Source: Lota lota (Eukaryota > Chordata > Actinopteri > Gadiformes > Lotidae). Taken from it: 64,000 nt of DNA. Shown here one piece after another: positions 25,106-38,998 of this stretch. The stretch is taken from contig JACYXH010000230.1 in the NCBI GenBank assembly GCA_026745465.1, forward strand, positions 124,001 to 188,000, in the 5' to 3' direction. How positions within the stretch are numbered: the stretch's first letter is position 1; every line of letters begins with the position of its first letter. The position numbers and the translations under genes were made by a program. A model generated the notes under the pieces. That model ran no database searches. It was not told where the DNA came from and saw only the letters and a program-made list of their open reading frames with translations.

Positions 25106-27077
25106 TTAACTACAAAGGCCTTGAGTCAAATCTGGCTCCAGAACCAGAGGTGGAAATTCCCCTGGATGGTTAGAAATTGGATGAGCAGAAATTGGGATTG
25201 GCATTCATAAATTAATTTAGCATTTGAATAATTTCCCAGAAGTCTTGAGTATTCTTCCCATTCAGAGGGTTGCAGTCGGCTGCCAAGGGCGACGTTGGAA
25301 CAGTAGCTGAACAAAACACGGTGCGACCATCTACTCACTTCCCAGCGTGTGTGCTCCCAACGGGGGCAGCGTGTCCGTCCTCTTCTCCTCCTCTGAACTC
25401 TTGTTGTTCCACATGTGGTTGTTGTTGTTGTGGCTGGCCTCCACTCGCTCGTTTCCCTGACTCTCCGGGTAACCTCCGTTACCGTTATCCTCCGGGGCCC
25501 CGGGCTCCAGCAAAGGCGAGCCCGGGTGTGTCTCCGCGGGGTCCGATAGCCGGCGCTCCGTTCTTCTTCTCCTGGTCCCAGGTGGACTGTAGTGGTCCCC
25601 TGGAGGAACGAGGCCCAGGGTCTCTGCGGCGGGCGGGCAGAGGCCCCGGGAGGCTCTCAGCACCTCCCCACAGATGTGTTGCGGGCCCCCGCCGCCAACG
25701 TCGGGTTGCGCCTGGCGGAGGTCTTGAGGTATCGTCGTTGGTGGGGTCGGTGGGTGGGATTCCCCCGGGGTGGAGGACGGGTCAAAGTCCGGTTCACGCG
25801 TCGGGACGCTGTGGTCCTCCGGGCGCATCTCGGGACAATCTGGCGGCGTGCGTTCGGGTTCGGGTGCGTCGCGGGACGGCTGGACGGGGTCCGACAGGCT
25901 GCTGCCGGAGCTGAAGGCGTGGCGGTGGATGGGGGAGGGGCTAGAATGCAGCGAGGACAGGTCCTCGGGGTCCCAGGGCCCCAGGAAGCACGGGCCCCCG
26001 CCGGGCTGCTGGAGAAAGCCCACGAACATCACCCCCTGGTCCGCCACATCCTGGATCTGATGGGGGACACGTCGTATGCATGTGATCACCAAGCTCTCTA
26101 AAGTAGATCATCAGAGAGCTCAAACCTAGTCATTGTGGAGACCTTCCAAGAACTAACTAAGCCACTGAGGGGCTGCAAGAGGTCCATACCGTCTGGACGT
26201 TTGGTACAGTTTAGTAATACGTTGGGTATTTATTTGCTCACCACAGTCCATTCAAATAAAGGCAAAATATCCAAAACCTTTATTCACATAAATCGAAACC
26301 ATATTTGCTACAGTAGGCAATGAGCTACGCAACACCTGACTTCCTGTACCAGGGTTCTCAACTAAATACAATTCCCACCTCCACACGCAACCACATATGT
26401 CAGAACGGTAATACAGCAGTGCATAATGAACCAAGCAGGTGAACGGCTCCGACAGTCATATAGGAGATGTTTTTATTCTAAGTGACAGAATTGAGATACA
26501 TTAATTCATTAAGGAGGAGGTAGAGGTTAGGCTGCAGACATTGGGGATCGAACCCGGTACTTTCAGCTGGGATTTGAAGACCCGAGTCATTACACTATCC
26601 TGTCCATTAAGCTAAACTAGCATGGATTTGGACGACATGCATACGTAAACAGTAAACATTTCCTATGTACTGTATATCCAACATGTCTTGCTTGTGATGT
26701 ATTTCTCCTATACATCTTCAAGGTTCTGCAAGCATTGGAGCTATTAGAAATACTTCATTTGCACACACACACACACACACGCACAAAGGCTGATGTATGC
26801 AGAGGAGTAGTTCTGAAAAACAACAGCCAACCTAATCATCCACGAAGATCAAATATTCAAATGACAAAAGGACCTCATTATCTTAGCAAAGTGCGTGCGT
26901 GTGTGTGTGTGTGTGTGCGTGTGTGTGCCTGCTTCCTGCAGAGCCCGCATAGTTAATTGTCAGTTGATATTTGGGCTGACAGGCTCGACAGAGAGAAATC
27001 AACATGCAAACTACCATTGAACAATAATGATACCCATCTTTTTCCCATTACCTACCACGATTGACAATCTACTCCTT

Positions 27078-27160
<83 letters not shown>

Positions 27161-30100
27161 GAGACAAACACACGCAGACACACGCAGACACACACAGACA
27201 ATCACACACAAACAACTTATGGTCAAAAAAAGGAAAGCACTTCTATTTTAATATCTTAATAAATACTATAAATGTATTAGGTTTGACATGTTCGAACTTG
27301 TAAACCCAGGACTATTTTTCTTGTAAAAGCACTCAAACTCAAATAAAATAAATTGGGAATAGATTAACGATATATTGTTTGGTGATGGGTTGTTTGGAAG
27401 TGGGCGTGCTAGATCTCTCAATTTTTATTCATAGACAAATATTAAAAAATGACTTCCCTATTGCACACCCACGACACACAGCTGCCCGTCACTCGGTACA
27501 GCACAACGGCTCCTATCTAGGATCTGATTGGTTATTCATGCCCTGCTGCCGGAGTCTATCACATTATACTCCCTGGCACTCTGCGTTTTCATCCAATCAC
27601 GTTTCCCTTTGTACTGCTTGGCTGTTCAGATGCAAATCTCTTCAATAGAGCGCATTTTCATTTCCCATTGTAGGGATGTTGAATAGTCGAATTCAAGATA
27701 AGAAAAAAAGTTTGCACCTTCATTCATTCATTCATTCATTCATCTATTCATTAGTCCATGCCAATGACAAGCTGGCACGTTTTTTTTTAACACAAATACC
27801 CATTCTGATAATTTGACATTCATATTAAGATCTTGCAAGAAGATTGTATAATCGAAAACAAGGTGTTCTCATGCTCTTGGGTGGCTCTTGGTTTCACCGT
27901 TAACTCACCTTCTTCACGTAGTTCTGGATCACTTCAGGGTCGGGCGCCTGGTGACCTGCCACACACACATCTGTTTCCAGGCGATGCCCCGCCCACTTCA
28001 GCTGGCTCTTCTCTGAGCTGTGGGGGGGACACAGGAAAGGGCAGGTCAAGAATTCAAGTGAAAACTAGTTGAGCAGAATTACTATACTGCTGTTTACACA
28101 TGCTACTCATGTGGTGTTCAGAAATACACAACCCTAATATTTATATTATATATATATATATATTATATATTAAGGACGGAAAAAATATATTCAAGGCCTT
28201 AATAGAGAATAACTTAACAAGTATGTTTTTTTTATAATTCCCAAATTGTGCCTGGTTTTTAGTGTAGTTCGGAGATGAAAAGCCCAGAGCTCAGCTTCAC
28301 AATCTAAATACTCATGTTTCTCAACATGTTAAACAATCAAAATTGTGTAATATGAATTCTGATTTAATCTATTCTGAATCTACTCCACCCACAAAATAAT
28401 TATGAGGCTGTGTATTGCAGCGCCATAGGACACAATCATACAAGGGATTAAAGGAGCTATTCAGAGGAGGAGCGAGGTCAGGTGGAAGACCACGGTTAGC
28501 ACCATCTTCTCTATCAGCAGTGTGGGCGTACCGGTGATTCTGGATAGAGATTTCTCCATTTGCAGGATTCCGGTTAAAGGAGGACTGCGAAGATGGGGAC
28601 ATAATAGAGGAAGAGATGAGGAGGAGGGGAGGAGGGATAACAGAATGAGGCGGCCAGGAGTGAAGAGGAAACATGAAAGAGAAGGAGGGGGCGGTCCTCT
28701 CCTCCCCTCTCATCCTCTCTTCTCTTCTCCTCTCCTCTCCTCCCCTCTCATCCTCTCTTTTCCTCTCTTTTCCTCTCCTCCCCTCTTCTCCTCTCCTCTC
28801 CTCCTCTTTCCTCTTCCCCTCCTCCTCCTCTCCCCTTTCATATCCTCTCCTATCCTCCCGTCTCCTCTTCTCCCCTCTGCTGTACTCTCCTCTTCTCTCC
28901 TCTCCTCCCCTCTCTTCCTCTCCCCTCCCCTCTCCTCTCTTCCCCTCTCCTCCCCTCCCCTCTTCTATCCTCTCCTCTCGCTTTCTCAGCCTAACGTTGC
29001 CCCTCTGGCGAGGGCTGATGATGCAATCAGTCGTCTCCACGGCGACAGGTGCCGGGAAGCAGCAGGGCACACTTGGTATCAAAAGCAGCAGCTCAGCCCC
29101 GGTCTGTGCTCCCAATGTGTGTGCACGTTTTTTGAGCGTGAGAAATAGGAGCGATTTCTTTTTTTTACTTCCACAATGGCGACGATGTGAAAGACAGTTG
29201 TTGAATTACAGGGAATACAACTTTAACAACTACTTCAGCCCCAATAATTCTTGGGTGTTCATGTGCATCTTTGGATACTCCCACGCAGCACATGTAGTGT
29301 GTGTGTGTGTGTGTGCGTCTGTGCACGTGTGCATGTGTGTGTGTATGCGTGTGCGTGCACACATTTGTTTGTGTCATAATGTCTACAATGTAAAACTGAG
29401 CAGTTCCCTGCAAGTTGGATGGTGATAATAAATACAGAGACTGATATTAAAATTCAACATGGCAAAAAAAAAAAGGGAAATGTGGCGGAGATGACATCAC
29501 AGGACAAGGACTTAACGTGTTGAATCACGCTGCATATCATCCTGCCCTGCCGCAGACAGCAGAATCACACCGATGGTGGGCTTAAATAAATCCGATTCCT
29601 TCTCTCCTTTTCTTTCTTTCTACGCCTACAATGAAATTGTACAATGGATTTGAATGGATTATGCATGTGTTATTATTTCTGCTGTGCTGAGATGTGATGC
29701 AAGAAGGAGGCACTGCCGGGTTTGCCAGAACTAAATTAAAGTTCTGTGCCGAATAGCCTCCGTAGGAACACCGTCGGTCTCTAAGTTACCACTGTAAAAT
29801 ACAACATGATCTACTTTATATAACTACGGGGAGAAAGAAGCACAGAACATGCTGACTGTGATTGGTCCGCATCCTTTTTTCTGCTAGAAGTTTCCGGTTC
29901 ATTGACGCCGACAATGAAATGACAATGAAAACAACATGGAGCAGACTCAAGAGAGACTAGCATGAGCAGGTCCATAACTGAGGTTCCCATTTGTGCGACA
30001 CATGATCACTCTTTTCACTATATAAAGATTGCAGTAGAAAGATAGCAGTTTATGCGCACGGAAATAGTTTGTGCGCAGAATCACTGACGTAGAAACATAA

Positions 30101-30656
30101 ATGCAAGCGGCGACGTAAACACCCGATGCATACCTCTGCCAGGTATGTGCACAAACCTATAAGGTGCTGGATAGTGTAGGGGCTAGGGCCTAAAGTTACT
30201 GGGTTCGATCCCCGATGTGTCCACCATCTTTTCTCTTCTGGGGGAGGTCGTGGCCTTAGGGTGGGGGGATGGTTTACCTCTGTGGCATCTCCCGGAGCAA
30301 CACGGCGCGGTGGAGCTGGCGCTGGATGCGGGCGTGGCGCGGGCCGCAGGGGTGGACGAAGGGGTGCAGGGCCACCAGGACGAAGCCCTGCGCGTACAGC
30401 TCCCTCACCTGGACCGGGAGCTCCCGGACTGAGGACAGACACAGCACCGAGGATACAGCCACCTCTGGAGGGGGTAGGGGGGAGAGAGCGGGAAGGGGGG
30501 GGGGGGGTAGAGGGAGGGGGAGGAGAGAGTGAGGGAGGAAAGACCGGGAGAGAGGGAGGGAAGGGGGAGAAAGCGATGAATGAGGAGGTGGGGAAGGAAG
30601 AAGGAGGGAGGGGGAGAAAGAGGGAGGGAGGGAAGGGGGAGGAAGAAGGAGGAGAG

Positions 30657-30751
<95 letters not shown>

Positions 30752-31951
30752 GGGAGAGGGAGAGGGAAAGAGAAAGAGAGAGGGGGAAGGAGGAGAGAAA
30801 GGGATAAAGAGACATTGAGGGAGGGAGGGAGGGAGGGAGGGAGGGGGAAATGGACAAAGGGAGGGATGTGAAGGAAGAGGAGAGAGAGCACATGAAATTG
30901 ATGGTAATGAGGGATGTATGGAAGAAAATTAGGGAGGATGAGAGGAGGAAATGAGCAGCAGAAAGGTTAAAAATAGGAAGATCCAGAGAGGGAGAGAGAG
31001 AGATAGGAGAGAGAGAGACAGGGGGGGGTGGTGTGGAGTGGAGGGATGCTCCATCCCCATTGGGGAATGGAAAGGGAAGAGAGAGAGATAGAGAGTAGGA
31101 ATTGAGAGACACATGGATGATGATATTTGGACATGAATGGTTGATAGTGTGTCAGAGTCAGGGAAGGATTGAGGAGCGTAGACAAAGGGCTGAAAGGGGG
31201 AGAGCGTGTTTCCGTGTGGTAATTGCCAGTCAGCCGCAACACATGGCATCTTCACGCTAAATCTGAAACTAATTACACCAAAACAATGAGCAACGAGTCA
31301 CCCCGTCCCGCTTTGAAACACTCTGGGACCAACAGGCGTGTATGCACCCCTTCCTTTCAGCCTTACACTCACGCACACGCATACACACACATACACACAC
31401 ATGCACACACACACGTGCCAATGAGAAATCAAATGCAAACTTGGTTCTTGTGACAAACACACTACCACACGAGTGTATATAATGCATATACCCTTTATCA
31501 TGCACTTTCACACAATTCACTTTTAATTATACGTACCACACATATATTCACACAATAGAACTCAATAGCACACAGGCGTGGGCCTCCCTGTATTTACTTG
31601 AACAAATACACAAATATAAAATGTATTTTATATAATTACACAAACTACTACACCACGTAAAACCACCTTTGCCTCTCCACAGCTGCATTCACAAAACAAA
31701 ACACACGCACGTCATGCACAAAGACAAAAGGCAAGATAATACAGTTTCCATTGTCACATTGTGCTGTTTTGGAGTGTGTTGGTCGGGTATTAACAGCTAT
31801 CGCTAACACTGAGCCAGTATCTGCTATGAGCACACAACACAACACAACACAACACAGACAGACTCTGGGAGAGGGCCGTCTCTGCCCTGAGACACAGTTA
31901 TCTGAGCTTATTGTGTGGATGCAAACCGCCACAGCAGCATCCATCCAGGGT

Positions 31952-31997
<46 letters not shown>

Positions 31998-32591
31998 GGT
32001 GGGGGGGTGGGGGGGGTGGGGGGGGCGGGGGGGGGCGGGGGGGGGGACTGTGGTAGCAGATTGCATTGTGGTCAATGTGGCGGCACACTGGGAATGGCTG
32101 GATAGACACGTGCAGGCGTGTGTGTGTGTGTGTGTGTGTGAGTGTGGGTGTACTTGTGTGTGCTTTTGGTATTGTGTGAGGTGCTAGGTAAGAGAGAAGA
32201 GATGAAGAGAACAATTGGTCAAATAAAAAAAGAGAAGCAGAAGGGGGTGATGAAAAGAGGGAAAAAGCATAGCAGAGGAGAGAGAGGTAGATAGTGAGAG
32301 AGAGGGAGAGAGAGAGGGAGAGAGAGAGGGAGAGAGAGGGAGAGAGAGAGAGAGATGAGGCTGTCTGTAGGTGCCTGAATGGTTGTCATCCTTTTCCATT
32401 CAATCTCATTTGCATGGGTCTGGAGAGGAGAAAATAACCTGCATAAATTAACTAGTCTCTGTCTCGCACATGGAGGCACACACACCGACACCCCCCCCCC
32501 CACCCCCCCCCCCACACACACACAGTAAAATAGAGTGATGAGTTCTCCATCTCATTTTCAATTTGTTCCAGAGATCGTGATTACACTTCTT

Positions 32592-32627
<36 letters not shown>

Positions 32628-32756
32628 ATGCAAGAATAGAGACACACAAACAGACACCTGACACACACTCCAGTCAAACAGTGGCAAACAGAAAATTCCT
32701 CCCATAACTCCTATTTTAATAATAACTGCTTTAAACTGCGAGTATGCACACACACA

Positions 32757-32794
<38 letters not shown>

Positions 32795-33719
32795 CAAACC
32801 AATATATTATCTAAGGGAGGAGAGTCTAGCCATGATAACACCAGCTGGGGACGTTCGCCATCATTAGCTTAGCGTGATTAGCCCTCATACTTCCAACAAG
32901 ACATTGTGAAGGCATTAAGGCTAATTCAGCCAAAGTGCACGTACAGATATGATTTGGGGGGGTGGGAGGGGGGTGGTATGGGGTTGGGGGGAGGGCAATA
33001 CATGGTTGCTTGAGGCAAGAGGTCTGGTGGGGGTGGTGGTGTTGGTGGTAGGGGGGTATAACGGAAAAGCAACTTAATTTACTGTCTGCTGACTTTTAAA
33101 TGCAGCCGGTGTTCCGCTCTCTGGCCTGGGAAGGGCTGCAGGGCAGAGGCTGGTTGGGGCTTGACAACACAAGCTAGCCAGGACGCTGGTGGGAGGTTGT
33201 GGGAAAAGCGTGCGTGTGTGTTTGTGTGTTGGTATAAAGAGTGTGTGTGTGTGTGTGTGTGTGTGTGAGTGATATTGATGACAGTGGTGGAACGGAGTGG
33301 AGTTGGTAAGTGGCAAGTGTTTGTGTTGTTCTGTGTGTGTGGGGGAGTGTGTGTGTGTGTGTGTGGGAGGGGGGGGGGTTAATGTATGTATGCATGAGTG
33401 CATTTGTTACGGTTTGTTTGTGGCAGAGAGACATAGATGGAGGGAGAGAGCAAGAGAGGGAGTGAGCGAGAGATAGAGATGCAAGGACTCTCGCCCTGCT
33501 GAGTAATGTACAGAGAAACGACAGTTCAGCCGTCTGGTCCCCACTTTGCAGTTTCCTTCTGAAGCGGAGGATAGGGTCACATGATGTGTGTGTGGGGCGC
33601 GTTTAAAGCGCCTAACCGTTTGACCCTGGATCAGAGTGATCAGCGTTTGAATTGTCAGAGGCATTCTTCATTTCCAGAGCCACTGAATAGCCCCATTAAT
33701 TCAAACCACAAAGCTGTGA

Positions 33720-33768
<49 letters not shown>

Positions 33769-34947
33769 ATGTGTTGCTTGCCTTTGATGTGTGTCAAGGA
33801 GTTATGGGTATACAACACATATGTGTAATCGTGACTATCTGACTGGTATGTGTGTACAGATTTGTACTCATGTTTATTTGTACATCACCCCCCCCATATT
33901 AACTTCTGGGAGCAACCGTGTGTGGTGCGTGTGCGTTTGTTTGCAGTACGACAACAAGAGAGGGTGATGGCAGAGGAAAGAGAGAGACAGAGAGAGAGAA
34001 AGACAGAGACAGAGAGAGAGAGTGACAGAGAGAGATAGAGAGAGAGAGGAGAAAGGAGTCAGAGAATAAATAAAGAGATGGAGAAAGGAGAGGAATTGGA
34101 GAAAGATAGAGAGAGAAAATGAGACAGACAGGGAGAGGAGAAGGAAGTAAAAGTGGGAGAAGGAAGGAGAGAGAAAGAGAGAGAAAGAAAAAGGGAACAG
34201 ACAGAAAACAGATAGAACCGGAGGATAAGAGAGAGAAGAGTTTTTGCTCTAATCCTGCTAGGTGATGCATGTGGGGATTTCAAGACATAGCATCCCTGCA
34301 GGCTTATCCCGGCACTGGCTGGAGGTTCACGTTTATTTAAATAGCCTTCTAATGGCTTGCAGAGGTTTGCAGGCAGAGATCCCTGCCAAAGCTATAAAAT
34401 AATCAACTTGGCACAGTCCAAAGCTTCCCCACTGTTGGAGAATGTACCCGGCGGCCATGACAGTAGCTGGTCAGCGTCTCACAACATTAATGGCAGGCCT
34501 GAGGTTCCCCAGCAGGACGGCTAAAAGTGAACTTAAGGTGGCTGTGAAGTCTCCTGTTACGGTGACAACAAATGTAAGCCCTGTGAGATATTTTGTTAAC
34601 TTTGTTTCCTTGGTTTTGGAGAACAGCCACGATTATAACGCTTGACTTTGAGTTTGATGTTGACGGATTCATCACACGATGTGCATGTTTTCTTCTGATG
34701 CTCGGAACAAAATAACGCGGTCATAAAAAGGGCCTCGGAACATAAAAAGAATTCATTTCTAACTGTTCTATACTGTTACCCGGAGATTCTTCTACGTGGA
34801 TAAAAAGAAATGTGTTTATGAAACACTTGGCGGCGATGTAGAAAGAGTAGACACTTTATTTTCTAGCAGATTGAGGATGTGAAGAGGCATGCAGGGTGTT
34901 CGTGCGAAACTGTGTTTGCAGAGCCTGGCATGTGTCCTTTCTCTCCC

Positions 34948-35000
<53 letters not shown>

Positions 35001-35654
35001 GTTTCTCTCAGACCGTACGCTACCCATAATGCCATAAAGACTATTAGATTTTCCAGAAAAAAAGATGAGGCTGAGAAGAAAATGATTCTGGGTCCGACTA
35101 CAACTGTTTATCATTTTCAACCCCGCTACGACGGAAACTGCTCAAGCGTGTGCTTGGGAAATTCTTTGGAGTAGCACAGGTCTGAGGAACTTAATGGATT
35201 TGCAGTTTGCTTGCTCACAGCTTTAAAAGCATCACCCAGACTGGAATGGCGCGGATTCATCACACAGGGTGACAAATAGATTCTGAATCTTCAGCAGCAC
35301 ACCATATTTGTGTAATGGTGTTTTTTTCCCATTAATAACACAGACTCACATACAGACATGTACACACACACACACACACACACACACACCAATTCATTCA
35401 TGTGACAACCACCCCCCACACACTACATACACCCACATACACACATGTGATACCACCCCCCCACCCTCCACACACTCACTCACTCACTCACTCATTCCCC
35501 GTCATGCACACACGTACACATAGAAAATACAGAAACTTAAACACACGCAGCTACTCCACATGAAAATGCATATTTGAAATTAACACGTACGCACATACAC
35601 ACATTTATACAGAGCTGCACACATAAAAAAGAAGACTTACTAAGTAAAACACAC

Positions 35655-35691
<37 letters not shown>

Positions 35692-35850
35692 TGCAGAGCA
35701 TTAGGGGTGTTTGTACGTTTTAATGAGCTGAGTCCGTGTCTCAGCGGGGAGGCAGTAAGTCATCAGTGGAGTTCAGCTCCTTGCCGTCTGCTCCTGAGAC
35801 CCGCTTCAGTCACACTTTCGCACACATTCAGACACACACACATGCACTCT

Positions 35851-35883
<33 letters not shown>

Positions 35884-36041
35884 ATATACACAGGCACATA
35901 CACATGCACTCACACACACACACACGTATGCACACACATACACATACACACACACCTCCCTCTCTCCCCAACTTCCTCCTTCCTTCCCTCGCCCGCCTCA
36001 CACCTTTGACGCCACTCTCTCTCAGTATGCTGCTACTGCTG

Positions 36042-36095
<54 letters not shown>

Positions 36096-38909
36096 CACAC
36101 GTACACACACATCATGTCTCTCCTCAGACCTCACTACAACAACGCTGCAGCAATCTACTTGTTCTCGACATCCGTGTCATTGTTTGTTTGCAGCTTCCTT
36201 TGCCCTCTTCTACCTCTGGCTCCTCTTAAAACCGGACTCTTCTCTTTTGGTGGGTATTCTCTGATGTTTTTTGTATATCCATGTTCTCTTTACTCTACCT
36301 GATCCCTGGTTCATCATGACACACACAAGGAGGGACAGACTGAAATGTCACCATGAATGACTTTTGTGATTTCCATTTTAACTCATAGGTCAAAATGATT
36401 TGCAATGCAATGTTGGGGGAGTTTATAATAATCTGAAATATAATATAATGTTGGAAGAAGTCGAAACGAATCAACTTGCCCACATTTAAATATGTGCGCA
36501 ACAGACACAATGGGCCAACTGAACTCCAAACATTTGGAATTAATCACAGGCTGGACGACGCCTGAAGGCCAAAAACCCTGTAATGTTTAAACCCCCCCCC
36601 CCCCATCCACATACACCCACACGCAGACACCACCCCCGCGCTCCGAGCTAACAAGCGGGTCACCGTGACTCGATTTGAGACAGCACGTCTGAGCCACCAG
36701 GAAATAACTTACGGGGAAAGTGAGGGGGCTAGAGGGGCTAGAGGGTCTGGGGGGGGGGGGGGGGGGGTGGGGCTTTGGCGGAGCTCATAAAGACCAAAAC
36801 AAAAAAGCGGGGTTGTTTTTCCATAGCAGTACAGCAGGTGCGTCAGAGCCGATTCATCACTGACCCCCCCCCCCCCCCCCCATAGGTAGGTTACTGTGGT
36901 TGACAGACAAGCTGTTCAGACAGGATGGGGGGGGGGGGGGGGTGCAGGCAGAACTATTTGATCATGACTGTATGGGAGGGATCAAGATAAGCAGCCAAAC
37001 GAAACAATACTATGTACGGACAAAGTCGAGAGAGGCATATGACCGAGGGTTTTCTCAATGTCACCGCATCTCACATACAGATTCCTGTATATGCTTCCCC
37101 CACCGCCATACACACCACACCCCCACACACACAAACACCGAAACACACACACACACACAGACACTTACTCACTCCAACACATGCACAATCACATATAAAC
37201 GTGCACACCCACTAACACAGAAACACAGTTACACTAATGCAGACACACACACACACACACACACCCCATTGCAAGGAATGACCTCTCTCAATCTCTGCGA
37301 GCTATCAGGTAATCCTGCAGGAATCCTTCACTTCTCCGGGCCAGTCTCCATTACCAACAGAGAGAGAAAGAGAGAATGGGAAAAAGAAAAAAAAAGAGAG
37401 GTGGTGAAAATCACACACACAAACACACCCACACAGTGACTGTATTTATCTGAAAATAGAGTGTATTGCAGTCTTAAGAAGCTTGAGAGGTGTCTGTGAG
37501 TTTTCCATATAAATAACCAACCTGCCTGTCTCAAGATAACACCAGCCCTGGTGACAGAGAAGTATATAAGCTTCCATGTGTCAGTGTGAGTTTGTATGTG
37601 TTGTTGGTGTGTGTTGGTGTGGGTTTGAGAAAGATTGAGCGAACGCAGAAGAGAAACAAAGCGTATGTCTCGATGAAGGACTAGATTTGTCATAGACACA
37701 AGTGTCTGTATTTGTGTGTATGTGTGCGTGCGTGTACATGTTTGTGTTTGTGTGTGCCTGAGCGTGTGTGTATGTAGGTGTGGATATATATGTAACAAAG
37801 GTGTCGTTTTTAGCAGGTACAAGCGATATGATTGGTCTGCCAATCGTCTGACCTGTCATCATCCCCCTCCTATCATCTGATCTGCAATCAACAACTTGCC
37901 CTGAAATTCTTCTTACACTGTCTTGTTCCCAACTGACCGTCTGTCTTTTGGTGTGCCCATAGTGGAACGCTCTAGCCAGAGTTAAGAGTGTGTTGCTCTT
38001 TATACAAAAGTATTCTGCATTAGGTAATTAGGTAATAGAATCGATTATATTAGGAAATGTTATGGGGCCCCTAGGAACCCGCCCGAGACTGTGAGATCTG
38101 TCCTGAAAATGTTGTCCTGGGAACCTAAAACCCTAAAACCAAACCTAAAACCAAATCCAAGCCCTTATACCTAACCCTAAAACCAAACCCTAAAACCTAA
38201 CACTTACCCTAAATCCAAACCCTAAAACCAAACCCTCAACCTAAAACCAAACCCTAACCAAATACCAAAGCCTAAAACCTAACCCTAAAACAAACTCTAA
38301 CACAACACTTATCTTAAACCAAAGACTAAAACCTTACCGTAAGAACCCAAAATTGGTGTGTGTGTTTCTACATGCGAGTGTATGTTTGTAAGTGTGTGTA
38401 AGTGAGCGTAAGTGTACGTGCGAGCATGTGTGTGTGCGTGCATGCCCACCCTCAAGCATCCGTGCTCCTTCTTTGCCATTATCATGTTCAATTCCCCAGA
38501 TCGGGCTGTGGTCCTGCCAACTCCACACTCTGAGCACTGCCAAACATAACCGAGTTGGCTAGTGGCACCAGAGCACCAAACGGATAGCTGCCATTTGGCG
38601 GAAACAATAGGTGTCCTGTCTGCTACAGTGTCGTGTGATGAGACGGAGGAGATGTAACTTGAGCAAACGGTTAGCACCTGCTACCAAACACAGAGTGAGT
38701 GAGACAGATGGATGGACAGGCAGGAAGATAGACGGACAGACAGACAGGCAGACAGAAAGATAGACACAAAGACAGATGGATATGGTTCTTTTTTATCATC
38801 CACTCAATTGCAAAATAGGATGATAAATTATTTTTAGAAACCACACGTCTCTGGAGGATTCTCATCAAGCGCCTCAAGAGGCTGTGAGCCACGCACCAAC
38901 TCATTCATC

Positions 38910-38947
<38 letters not shown>

Positions 38948-38967
38948 CACTTAGCCACGCACATAAA

Positions 38968-38998
<31 letters not shown>

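Larger units (their letters stand above)
28018..30277. other. rftn1 intron 2
   Basis: About 2.3 kb with no exon recognised. It holds a TA palindrome-like tract near 28146, a 300-bp polypyrimidine block (28693-28985), a TG-rich run near 29298 and a truncated SINE at 30165-30226. Confidence 0.7.

Noticed and set aside
26500-26616. tRNA gene
   Set aside because: Box A and box B are present, but a cloverleaf with paired acceptor stem is not evident. A SINE fits better, and a related truncated copy occurs at 30165.
30658-30750. Possible CRISPR-like regular array
   Set aside because: Units are adjacent GATA tetranucleotides with no spacers, in a vertebrate intron.
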